Below are positions 8,647-16,160 of a stretch of 64,000 nucleotides of DNA, piece after piece. Within the stretch, counting starts at the first letter, position 1; every line of letters begins with the position of its first letter. The stretch covers positions 1 through 64,000 of the forward strand of contig UQLX01000007.1 in the NCBI GenBank assembly GCA_900541985.1, written 5' to 3'. Source of the DNA: an uncultured Blautia sp. GTDB taxonomy: Bacteria > Bacillota > Clostridia > Lachnospirales > Lachnospiraceae. The notes beneath the pieces are model-generated. The model saw nothing but the letters and a program-made list of their open reading frames with translations. It was not told the origin of the DNA and searched no databases. The translations under genes were made by a program, and so were the position numbers.

Positions 8647-8746
8647 CACATGAGTACCAAATCAAAACATATCCCCACAAAATTGCGGAAATACGGACAA
8701 TATTTATACAGTACTAATACTGCATGTGCATCCCTTTTCCCACAAA
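8647..8746. repeat. Cassette-end repeat, copy 2
   Basis: Aligns with 445-545 beside att site 1 (see that entry). It lies between att site 2 and the yhcG-like gene. The intact yhcG here and the yhcG remnant beside copy 1 show that both cassette ends once carried the same neighbour gene. Confidence 0.65.
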
Positions 8747-8786
8747 ATATAAGTTCCATCAATTTTGCACCTTTCTGATGCAAAAT

Positions 8787-9818
8787 TTATTCTTTTTTCA
8801 TACCTTCGATGTCCTCTTCCCCTGTCTTACTAGCTTCCAATGCTTGATATTCCTGATTTAATTCTCGCAATAATTCTTCCTCGCTTGGTAAATACAATTT
8901 GTATTTTGAAGCAAAAATCTGTGTTTCATTTTCAGGTAACGTATACTTAACTACAGACTCACTTTTATCTGCACACAAAACAATACCAATCGGCGGATTG
9001 TCTCCTTCATTCATAAGTTCTCGTTCATAATAATGAACATACATCTGCATCTGCCCCAAGTCCTGATGTGTTAAGTCCCCAACCTTTAAATCTATCAAAA
9101 CAAAACATTTTAAGATGTAATTATAAAATACAAGGTCAATTCTAAAATGACGTCCATCAAACGTTATTCTTTTCTGTCTTGCGACAAATGAAAATCCTCT
9201 GCCAAGTTCCAAAAGAAATTTTTGCAAATGTGTAATTAACGCTTGTTCCAAATCACTTTCATAAAAATCATCATTAGGTGTCAGCCCGAGAAATTCCAAC
9301 ACATATGGGTCACGGATAACATCTTCTGGTTTTTTTGCCATCTCCAGTGTCTTAATTTCTGCCGCAACTTGATCTTTATTTTTACTGGATAATAATCTTT
9401 CATAGAAGAAAGAATTTATCTGGCGCTCAAGTTGTCTGGTACTCCATTGAGATTTTACAGCTTCCTGCATATAAAATTCTCGCGCATTTTCATTCTCCAC
9501 TCGCATCAGGAGCCGATAATGAGTCCAACTCAATTCGCTACGCAGTGCGTAGCCATTTGGGAATGTTAAATAAAACTGACGCATATTTTTCAAATTGGCA
9601 ACGGTAAATCCTTTCCCAAAATCCTGTGTCATTTGCTTTGACAACTCTTTTAGCAATCCTTTACCATACTCCGCTTTCTCATTTCCGCCTTGTTCTTCAA
9701 TAATTGATTTTCCAATATTCCAGTAGGCTTCAACCATCGCAAAATTGGCTGTTTGATAAACTTTATTTCTCGCCGAAATTAAAATTTCTTTGATTTCATT
9801 ATAAAAACTTTGATTCAC
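8787..9818 (-). CDS. YhcG-like PDDEXK nuclease (DUF1016)
   Basis: A 343-residue protein of the usual length. The N-terminal DUF1016 helical domain (about 1-150, AYWNIGKSIIEEQ.., SELSWTHYRLLMRV) precedes a C-terminal YhcG PDDEXK nuclease domain with FRIDLVFYN and FVLIDLKVGDL (Asp and D-x-K). These proteins occur widely beside restriction and mobile modules; their function is not settled. It is the last gene of cassette B, 24 bp after the small paralog, and next to att site 2. A decayed second copy lies at 548-671. Confidence 0.85.
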   Translation of the reverse strand: MNQSFYNEIKEILISARNKVYQTANFAMVEAYWNIGKSIIEEQGGNEKAEYGKGLLKELSKQMTQDFGKGFTVANLKNMRQFYLTFPNGYALRSELSWTHYRLLMRVENENAREFYMQEAVKSQWSTRQLERQINSFFYERLLSSKNKDQVAAEIKTLEMAKKPEDVIRDPYVLEFLGLTPNDDFYESDLEQALITHLQKFLLELGRGFSFVARQKRITFDGRHFRIDLVFYNYILKCFVLIDLKVGDLTHQDLGQMQMYVHYYERELMNEGDNPPIGIVLCADKSESVVKYTLPENETQIFASKYKLYLPSEEELLRELNQEYQALEASKTGEEDIEGMKKE

Positions 9819-9842
9819 TTAATTTCTCCTTTTATGTTTCAA

Positions 9843-10184
9843 CTATGATTGTATCCGCCACTTATGTCCGTCTTTTGAATTATAAGTATAATATTTTTCA
9901 TAAAATATTTTCATAGCATTCATATACTGATTTAAAACCAATACCACATCACTATTAGTCGGCATCTCATCAACATCCAAAACATCAAGAAACGCATGTG
10001 TATTTTCCATCTTAAGCATCTCCTTTATAGGTTCCAGGATTCTATTAATAGCTTTCACTTTAAATGCATTTAGTGGGGAATCTGGTTTTTTCTTTGATAA
10101 TTCCTGCATTTCCTTGTATATACCTGTAAGCAAAGGATTTAACAATTCATATTGATTAACAGCGTCCTGAGTTGTTTTATTCAT
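9843..10184 (-). CDS. Small protein of a paralogous pair (function unknown)
   Basis: About 113 residues from the ATG at 10184, preceded by GGAGG 7 bp upstream. It is clearly paralogous to the next gene up (10196-10576). Both share YxE(M/L)..LSKK.PD..N.FK...IN, then (E/D)DEMP.NSDVVL..(N/S)QY. No known domain is recognised; it is predicted helical and cytosolic. Lying between a PDDEXK protein and YhcG, it may be a regulatory or immunity subunit. Confidence 0.7.
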   Translation of the reverse strand: MNKTTQDAVNQYELLNPLLTGIYKEMQELSKKKPDSPLNAFKVKAINRILEPIKEMLKMENTHAFLDVLDVDEMPTNSDVVLVLNQYMNAMKIFYEKYYTYNSKDGHKWRIQS

Positions 10185-10195
10185 AATCATACCTC

Positions 10196-10576
10196 CTACA
10201 TTACTAAGTCCATTATCGGATGTGATGTTTTTACTTCTTCATCCGTATCTGAAAGATTCCAATACCAATTTCCAGATAACCGTTTAACATTATCATATTT
10301 AAATTTTTCTAAACATTTTATATATTGAGAAATAATTAGTACAACATCGCTGTTAAAAGGCATATCATCTTCTTGGAATCTTTGAAAATCAGAGAATGGC
10401 ATATAACGCTTACCCAATAATTGATTTGCCTCTTCAATCAACTGGTTTATAAAATTCAACTTAAACTTATTAATAGCACCATCTGGTGATTTCTTGGATA
10501 ATATACTTAACTCACTATACATATCCTTAATCTGGATATGTAACTTTTCAAATCTCTCAACGTCTTTCTTTTCCAT
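10196..10576 (-). CDS. Small protein of a paralogous pair (function unknown)
   Basis: A 126-residue protein, paralog of 9843-10184, with SPDGAINKFKLNFIN and DDMPFNSDVVLIISQY. It lies 17 bp after the stop of the 456-residue PDDEXK gene and 11 bp before its paralog, so it is in the same operon. No domain is recognised. The tandem copies probably arose by duplication and divergence and may form a heterodimer. Confidence 0.7.
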   Translation of the reverse strand: MEKKDVERFEKLHIQIKDMYSELSILSKKSPDGAINKFKLNFINQLIEEANQLLGKRYMPFSDFQRFQEDDMPFNSDVVLIISQYIKCLEKFKYDNVKRLSGNWYWNLSDTDEEVKTSHPIMDLVM

Positions 10577-10593
10577 AGTCTACTCTCTCTTTC

Positions 10594-11964
10594 TTATGAT
10601 GGGCACATTCTTATAAATTCTACATATTTTTTATTAATGACCTCCATTGGGTCACGTTGCTTACTTTCATATACATCAACCATCAGTTTGACATCCTCAT
10701 CAGTAAGACACAAAATACACTTTCTCTGTCCACTCCATAAATCTATAGTATTTCTCATAATATTCTTTTTCAATGGATTTCTTGTTAATATAATACCAAA
10801 ACGTCCAAATTGTTCTGAAAGATAACGATTTAACTGATTAATATGTTCTCTACTAACTTCGTTTACATTCTTCATCTCAAATACGATTTGCCTACAATCG
10901 TACTTATTATACAATTCTTTTAATAACGGAAATGAACAATTATTATAAAATATCAAATCCCTTATTTGAGTCCCTGAATCAATTCTACTTTGTGCCTGTG
11001 CAAAATCAAGATGTGGATATAATAGGGATGCGAATAACTTTGTACAATTACTTTCAAATTTTTTATCAGCATTATCTGTTTTTCCTAATGGCAATTTTAC
11101 TATTTGATTCAAACATTTTTTTGCAGATATAACTGGTATTTGCTTAAACAATGGGTCATTTTTGCAATCTGCCTGTTTGCGCTCTTTGGATGCTATATAT
11201 GCCGCAATCATATCGTAATTATATCTATTATATTCCAAAACCTTCGGTCTTTCAATTTTATCTTCTTCCCCTTCTTTAACATAGGCATTCATAAAATAAT
11301 CATCATAGTTAATCCATGGAGTATGACGTAACCAACGCTTTGGAACAAAAATAATAGGAGAATCATCTTCTGGATTATATGGCAACGATAAGTCCTCTTC
11401 ACCCATTTTACAAGTTTTCGGATTAAAAACTTTTATATTTGTAAACTCTTTTACTGGAATATTATATTTCTTACACTCATCCTGTGTAAAATCAATAAGA
11501 AATGATTTTAAAAAATTACACGCAAAATCACTAATCCTATCTTTTGATATATTATTTACGTATAGTTGTATTTCCTCAAAATGCGAAAAACCATCCTTTT
11601 TATATTGTGGCACTATACAAAACAACTCTAATATTTCTTTTGCTGTTTTTATTGATATTTTCAATCCTCTTTTGGTCTTTCCTGTTCCCAATCCCACTTC
11701 GCTACATTCAGATAATTCACTCAAAAGACCCGCTATCACTTCTCTTTTATCCTCATTTTGTGAATATACTGTACCTAACATGTTAAATGTATTAATCAAT
11801 ATTAAATGTAACGCATTATCCTGTTGTGACGGAGATTTCCATAACAAAAACGGGTCTAAATATAATGGTATATCTTCATCTAAAAATGGAATAGCAAAAT
11901 CAACTTCTTCCTGTGTAATGGGAACATTATAATAATCAACTAACCGTGGTCTTACTATTGTCAT
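10594..11964 (-). CDS. Predicted PDDEXK nuclease-fold protein (unknown family)
   Basis: A 456-residue protein. The C-terminal third has a restriction-endonuclease-like core: RIDSGTQIRDLIFYN (Asp), then RQIVFEMKN (E-x-K), then NQLNRYLSEQFGRFGIILTRN, typical of the last strand and helix of PDDEXK folds. The N-terminal 250 residues are unrecognised. It starts 11 bp after the recombinase/tail stop with SD AAGGAG, so it can be transcribed with the recombinase. Together with the two small paralogs it forms a three-gene module; a defence role is inferred from fold and context only. Confidence 0.7.
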   Translation of the reverse strand: MTIVRPRLVDYYNVPITQEEVDFAIPFLDEDIPLYLDPFLLWKSPSQQDNALHLILINTFNMLGTVYSQNEDKREVIAGLLSELSECSEVGLGTGKTKRGLKISIKTAKEILELFCIVPQYKKDGFSHFEEIQLYVNNISKDRISDFACNFLKSFLIDFTQDECKKYNIPVKEFTNIKVFNPKTCKMGEEDLSLPYNPEDDSPIIFVPKRWLRHTPWINYDDYFMNAYVKEGEEDKIERPKVLEYNRYNYDMIAAYIASKERKQADCKNDPLFKQIPVISAKKCLNQIVKLPLGKTDNADKKFESNCTKLFASLLYPHLDFAQAQSRIDSGTQIRDLIFYNNCSFPLLKELYNKYDCRQIVFEMKNVNEVSREHINQLNRYLSEQFGRFGIILTRNPLKKNIMRNTIDLWSGQRKCILCLTDEDVKLMVDVYESKQRDPMEVINKKYVEFIRMCPS

Positions 11965-11975
11965 TAAATTTCTCC

Positions 11976-13970
11976 TTATATTATTTCAAAATGCTTCAAC
12001 GCATCCTTTATCGCTTCCACTTTTTTCGCCGTAGGATGCTTTCTCGGCTGTTTCAATTCTTCCACCGCATTAGGAGCATCGTACATCGGCAAGCCTAAAT
12101 CTCTCTTTACCTCTGCGATATATGCGGTATGTACTTTGAAGCCGTATTTGGCTTCTATGTACTCCTTTATCATTTTGTAGGTCACTCGCTCTTTGGGCTT
12201 GTAGCTTTCCGCTCTTTTAGCAATATTATCAAGCGGAACTTTTCCCTCACCCTCGCCAAACTCAACTTTTACGTTGATATGTCCGTCTGGCTTTTTGTGG
12301 GAAAGCAGTACTACCGTCTCGACAGTTGTTTCAGTTTCCAAGGGAAGTTCTTTCACTTCCTCGCCATCAACAGGCACAGGGAAATTGAATACGATCTTTT
12401 TTATCCAGCTTCCGTCTTTCCTTTTCTCCGGGAACATTTCAATTCGCTCGATAAAGGCTTTCATAAACTCTTTCTGTTCCGCTTCCGTTGCAGAATGGTA
12501 GACTTCATCAAATGCCAGTAAGAGCCGATAGATATTGTCGCCGGAGATTTTCTCCTGCTGAATGCTGCGGATTTGACTTTGCAATTCACCAATCTGAACT
12601 TCGATTTCTTCTATCGTATCATACTGCTCATCATAGCGGCGCTGCAAGTCCAAAATCTTTCTGTCATAGTGGGCATCGTTAATGTCCAAGATGTCCATCT
12701 GACGCTCCAAGCGGCTTTTCGTTCCAAAGGCTTGCTTTAACTGTCCCTGTAGGACGGCAATCTGCTTTTCCATATCCTCTGTATCAACTGCCGAGCCGAT
12801 TTTCGCCTGAATCGCTTCTACAAACCGAGGATTGTTGACCATAGCGGATATAATCTTTGCCACAAACTTATTGATTTCCGTCTGCTCGATATTCAGTCGG
12901 AAGCTGCACTCATGCCCAGTTGGTGTTACTGTGTTTTTGCAGTAGTAATAATATCTCGTTTTCTTGTCCTTGCTGTGAGCCTTGGCAATATTGCCGTACA
13001 TACTCTTTCCGCAGCATGGGCATTTCAAGATACCGGACAGAATATGTGCATGATCTGGATTATTGACCTTTTCCCGCTTAAAGGAATTGATCTTGCGCTT
13101 TTCCTGTGCCAGATACCAATCTTCTTCGGAAATGATGGCTTCGTGCTGCCCGTCATAAATAGGGAACTCTGACTGCTCAACCACGTGCATCTCGTTTCTT
13201 GTACCCTGTTTCTTTTCCGTCCTGCGTCTGCCATAGGCTATCTTACCCATGTAAACAGGATTGTCCAGTACATCCTGCACGAAGCTCCTTGAAAATCCGG
13301 GAATAGTATTGTTCTGCCGTAGCTTCTTGACAAAGCCATTACGATTCAAATATTTTGCAACTCCGGCAACGCCCTCGTTGGTGTGAATGTAGCGGTCATA
13401 AATGACACGGATTACTTCCACTTCATCCTCTGCAATGACAAGATCACCGTTTTCCAGACTATAGCCATAAGGGGCAAAACCACCATTCCACTTGCCCTCA
13501 CGAGCCTTTTGCTCCCGTCCTGCCATGGTCTGAGTTCGGATATTCTCACGCTCGATTTCTGCCACCGCAGACAGCACAGAAATCATCAGCTTTCCGGCAT
13601 CCTTGGAACTATCAATGCCATCCTCCACGCAGATCAGATTGACACCGAAATCCTGCATGAGCTGCAAAGAGTTCAGAACGTCCGCCGCATTTCTGCCAAA
13701 TCGGGAGAGCTTAAAGACCAGCACATAAGATACGCCGTCTTTGCAGTCCTGAATGTCATTCAGCATCCGTTGAAAGTCCTGCCGTCCTTGGATGTTCTTT
13801 CCGGAAAAGCCCTCGTCAGAATACTCCCCGGCAATAACCATATCTTCGTATGCCGCATACTTTCTTAACTTGTCACGCTGGGCATCCAAGCTGTATCCGT
13901 CAACCTGCATAGAGGTGGACACTCTTGTATAAAGATAGCATTTAAGTTGTTTCTTTTTCAGAATCGCCAC
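11976..13970 (-). CDS. Large serine recombinase fused through att to an RlmD tail
   Basis: A 664-residue protein. It has a resolvase domain (nucleophile Ser18 in YTRVSTSMQ), a recombinase domain (about 165-300), a zinc ribbon CPCCGKSMYG with later Cys residues (about 318-365) and a coiled coil (about 400-480). At residues 551-557 the frame runs straight through att core 3 and continues for 107 residues in the displaced RlmD tail (HKKPDG.. to ..KHFEII). It presumably inserts the element into rlmD and excises it. The GTG start overlaps the XRE gene by 29 bp, so expression is coupled. In the excised circle the same frame would instead end in the tail now on rlmD. Confidence 0.92.
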   Translation of the reverse strand: MAILKKKQLKCYLYTRVSTSMQVDGYSLDAQRDKLRKYAAYEDMVIAGEYSDEGFSGKNIQGRQDFQRMLNDIQDCKDGVSYVLVFKLSRFGRNAADVLNSLQLMQDFGVNLICVEDGIDSSKDAGKLMISVLSAVAEIERENIRTQTMAGREQKAREGKWNGGFAPYGYSLENGDLVIAEDEVEVIRVIYDRYIHTNEGVAGVAKYLNRNGFVKKLRQNNTIPGFSRSFVQDVLDNPVYMGKIAYGRRRTEKKQGTRNEMHVVEQSEFPIYDGQHEAIISEEDWYLAQEKRKINSFKREKVNNPDHAHILSGILKCPCCGKSMYGNIAKAHSKDKKTRYYYYCKNTVTPTGHECSFRLNIEQTEINKFVAKIISAMVNNPRFVEAIQAKIGSAVDTEDMEKQIAVLQGQLKQAFGTKSRLERQMDILDINDAHYDRKILDLQRRYDEQYDTIEEIEVQIGELQSQIRSIQQEKISGDNIYRLLLAFDEVYHSATEAEQKEFMKAFIERIEMFPEKRKDGSWIKKIVFNFPVPVDGEEVKELPLETETTVETVVLLSHKKPDGHINVKVEFGEGEGKVPLDNIAKRAESYKPKERVTYKMIKEYIEAKYGFKVHTAYIAEVKRDLGLPMYDAPNAVEELKQPRKHPTAKKVEAIKDALKHFEII
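12300..12320 (-). repeat. att core, site 3 (left end of the IME)
   Basis: Same 21-bp core as the other sites. Its upper flank is recombinase coding sequence (..ETETTVETVV) rather than rlmD-like; its lower flank is tail copy 3. With site 4 (31427-31447) it bounds the 19-kb element. One base differs in the core (ACTACCG for ACAACCG). Confidence 0.82.
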
Positions 13971-14172
13971 CTCCCTCGTTCATTTCTTTTACCATAAGTC
14001 CTTCGTTGCGGATATAATACTCCAAAAGCCACAGCACATAATCCGGTGCATGGCGGTTATCCAATTCCCACTCGGTCATAGTCCGGTAAGGGATATGGAC
14101 GAGCTTGCAAAAATCTTTCCGGTTCAGTCCTGTACTTTCCCGCAACTTGATAATTCTGTTCTTACAATCCAT
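13942..14172 (-). CDS. XRE-like helix-turn-helix regulator
   Basis: 76 residues from the ATG at 14172, chosen because GGAG lies 9 bp upstream. The Cro/C1-type HTH reads RKDFCKLVHIPYRTMTEWELDNRHAP (quoted here in two parts as RKDFCKLVHIPY and RTMTEWELDNRHAP). The acidic C-terminus overlaps the recombinase start. It is the first gene of a regulator-recombinase operon and sits behind a promoter enclosed in a perfect 13-bp inverted repeat (14200-14250). It probably represses its own operon and sets recombinase levels. Confidence 0.8.
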   Translation of the reverse strand: MDCKNRIIKLRESTGLNRKDFCKLVHIPYRTMTEWELDNRHAPDYVLWLLEYYIRNEGLMVKEMNEGGGDSEKETT

Positions 14173-14199
14173 CTGTCTTTTCTCCATAAAAAACAAAAA

Positions 14200-14250
14200 T
14201 ACACGTTGCGTAATCATTATAGCATAGCCACAGCGAATACGCAACGTGTA
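14200..14250 (-). promoter_or_regulatory. Promoter inside a perfect 13-bp inverted repeat
   Basis: On the minus strand -35 TTGCGT (14239-14244) and -10 TATAAT (14216-14221) are 17 bp apart. The arms TACACGTTGCGTA (14200-14212) and TACGCAACGTGTA (14238-14250) are perfect inverted repeats that cover the -35 box and the start-site region. This is the layout of a repressor operator, most likely for the XRE-like protein just downstream. Confidence 0.85.
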
Positions 14251-14262
14251 AATTGTAAATTT

Positions 14263-14514
14263 TTACGCAGCCTTATTCGTCAAAGGCTGCGCTTGATTAC
14301 TTTCCTCGGAATGCTCCACTTTCTGCGGTGCATCCTGCTCCAATTTATCCAAAACCTGATGTCCATATTTTTGGAGCATCTGGCTCATAACATCCACACA
14401 GCGGACAAATGCCGCATTATACTTTGCATCCTCATAATATTTCTTCAATAAGCAGTTACCTCCATTAAATTTCCATATCCTGTCCACGCTTCCGGGCAGG
14501 GTGTTTGTGTTCAT
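14263..14514 (-). CDS. Small protein overlapping the relaxase gene (unknown)
   Basis: 83 residues from the ATG at 14514 (MNTNTLPG), with AAAGGAAC as SD. It overlaps the end of the relaxase gene by 50 bp in another frame and is therefore translationally coupled. No domain is recognised; the middle is helical (YEDAKYNAAFVRCVDVMSQM) and the C-terminus is polar. Small genes directly after MobV relaxases are usual in Clostridial mobilizable elements and may be accessory to transfer. Confidence 0.65.
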   Translation of the reverse strand: MNTNTLPGSVDRIWKFNGGNCLLKKYYEDAKYNAAFVRCVDVMSQMLQKYGHQVLDKLEQDAPQKVEHSEESNQAQPLTNKAA

Positions 14515-15754
14515 ACAGTTCCTTTCCTCTGGCGAGGATGGCATTGATAAAAGCCCAGACTTTTTCAGATGCAATCTCAATCGCATCCAGGAAAGGCTGG
14601 ACTTTCTGTTTCAGTTCCTCATGGTCTTTATCCAGTTTTTCATAACGGTCTTTCCAGATCTTTGCGCTTTTCTCTGCCTTCTCAAATTTCTGCTTGTATT
14701 TCAGCTTCTCAGACTTTTCCGCAAAGCTGCTGACCGCATAATCTTTTAGGGTACGGCACTCATCCGCTGACAGCGTGATATTTCCGGTGATGGGATTTTT
14801 CTTACCCATCGACTCAATCTCATGTGCGGTCATAGCAACAGAGTTGGCAGCCTGCGTTTCCTTTTTCAGAGCTTCCAGTTTCTTTTTCTGCTTTTCCGTG
14901 GCAGCTTTGGCGTCCTCCAAACTCTGCTCGGCCTGTGCCACCTGTCCGGTCACAGCTTCCAAACGCTGCTGTTCTGCCTGCACCTTAAACTGCGTCACCG
15001 TCAGATGCTCCTCGGTGCTGCCACGCTCTCCACGCTCCACATCGGTATATCCGGCAGCTCGCATGAACTGAAAAAAGTCATCCTGCAACACACTGTAGGA
15101 CGACTTCAAAATCTTTTTTCCTTTTGCGTTGAGCATGGGATTTCCGTCCTCACCAAGCACCGGCTTGGACTCCCATTTCTTACTGCGGCTGACCTGTGTG
15201 ATGACCTCCTTGACGGTTCCACGGAGGGATTCATCCTTGCACCGCTTCGACCACAGGATTTGCTTTTCCACCACCGGGATATAAACCACATGAAGGTGAT
15301 AGTGGTACACATCCTCGCCCAGAGCTTCGGACATTGCCCGATTGCGTTCATCGGCGTGCATCACAGCGGAGAGGATATACTGCTCACCGCCTACGATCTC
15401 CACGGCGGCTTTATAGGCATCGGCATAAAACTGTTTTGCAAATTCATAGCCGCCGTGGTTGTAGAAGTAAGCGGAGTTCACATCGAATACCAGCTCGCCA
15501 TATTTAACGGCATCCTCTTTCAGACCTCTTGTGGAAATCACCTTGTCTCGTTCCAACTGCTCAAACATTTCTGTATAGCTGGCGCTGGGAGCTTTGAAAT
15601 GGACGTTAAGCAGAGTGCGTTCCGGCACGATGTCCACATTGGAATAACGGTCTTTTTCACGCTCATTGTGTTCCTGTACCTTAGCCACATCATCCGAGGT
15701 TTCCAAGTCTTGATTCCTGGCTAAGGTACGGTCAATTCCATCATTTCTTGCCAT
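14465..15754 (-). CDS. MobV/Pre-type relaxase
   Basis: 429 residues from the ATG at 15754 (MARNDGIDRT), preceded by AGGAAG; the open frame extends further upstream but without an SD. The N-terminal relaxase domain shows MHADERNR and the metal-binding YHYHLHVVYIP (HxH). The C-terminal half is a long coiled coil (about 260-400). It would nick oriT and lead the strand into a recipient using a helper's secretion system. The 400 bp upstream are rich in inverted repeats (candidate oriT). Confidence 0.88.
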   Translation of the reverse strand: MARNDGIDRTLARNQDLETSDDVAKVQEHNEREKDRYSNVDIVPERTLLNVHFKAPSASYTEMFEQLERDKVISTRGLKEDAVKYGELVFDVNSAYFYNHGGYEFAKQFYADAYKAAVEIVGGEQYILSAVMHADERNRAMSEALGEDVYHYHLHVVYIPVVEKQILWSKRCKDESLRGTVKEVITQVSRSKKWESKPVLGEDGNPMLNAKGKKILKSSYSVLQDDFFQFMRAAGYTDVERGERGSTEEHLTVTQFKVQAEQQRLEAVTGQVAQAEQSLEDAKAATEKQKKKLEALKKETQAANSVAMTAHEIESMGKKNPITGNITLSADECRTLKDYAVSSFAEKSEKLKYKQKFEKAEKSAKIWKDRYEKLDKDHEELKQKVQPFLDAIEIASEKVWAFINAILARGKELYEHKHPARKRGQDMEI

Positions 15755-15803
15755 AGATGTTCTTCCTTTCTTTGAGATTTGCAGACAGCGGAGAGCTGGG
15801 GAA

Positions 15804-15868
15804 CGGCACTTTTTCAAAGTGTAATAACCCACTATTACACTTTCATCCATAATGGCTGCAAAGTGCCG
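15804..15868. other. Candidate oriT: nested inverted repeats
   Basis: A perfect 11-bp inverted repeat AAAGTGTAATA / TATTACACTTT (15816-15826, 15833-15843; loop ACCCAC) sits inside an outer 9-bp inverted repeat CGGCACTTT / AAAGTGCCG (15804-15812, 15860-15868). It lies about 50 bp upstream of the relaxase start, where MobV oriT sites usually are. The nick position is not resolved. Confidence 0.65.
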
Positions 15869-15921
15869 TGGGCTCTCCGAGGGCTCTCCCGAGGGGGGAG
15901 TGCGGTCACTGCGGCGACCTC

Positions 15922-16137
15922 TGCTGACCAAAGTGAAAATGTCTGCAACTTTTTCCATGGTCAGCACCTCTGTACGATACTGCTCTGCGGAGCATTCTCT
16001 TGCAGAGGTTGGCAGTGAAAACCGTATCTTTCACTGCCTGTCCACGGTACTTTTGCAAAATTCCGTGGACATAGAAACAGCCCAAGCAAAAGAAATGTGC
16101 TGTTTCTATAACGAGCGTTTCACGCTCTTTTGCTGCG
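15922..16137. repeat. Run of consecutive stem-loops between relaxase and primase
   Basis: This gene-free stretch holds at least four further hairpins: TGCTGACCA/TGGTCAGCA (15922-15930, 15958-15966), GGCAGTGAAA/TTTCACTGCC (16011-16020, 16029-16038), GTCCACGG/CCGTGGAC (16040-16047, 16063-16070) and GAGCGT..ACGCTC with a T4 run near 16111-16130. With the oriT candidate it makes 15755-16160 a highly structured non-coding region, perhaps an origin for conjugal or single-strand replication. Confidence 0.6.
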
Positions 16138-16160
16138 TACATACGTACCAGCAACGGGGG

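Noticed and set aside
100..8649. Tail copies 1 and 2 as independent expressed genes
   Set aside because: They lack SD sequences and natural starts, and copy 2 has an in-frame stop just upstream; their open frame is explained by descent from rlmD.
14822..15724. 300-codon open frame on the plus strand
   Set aside because: It is antisense to the relaxase gene, has no SD and its protein has no recognisable features.
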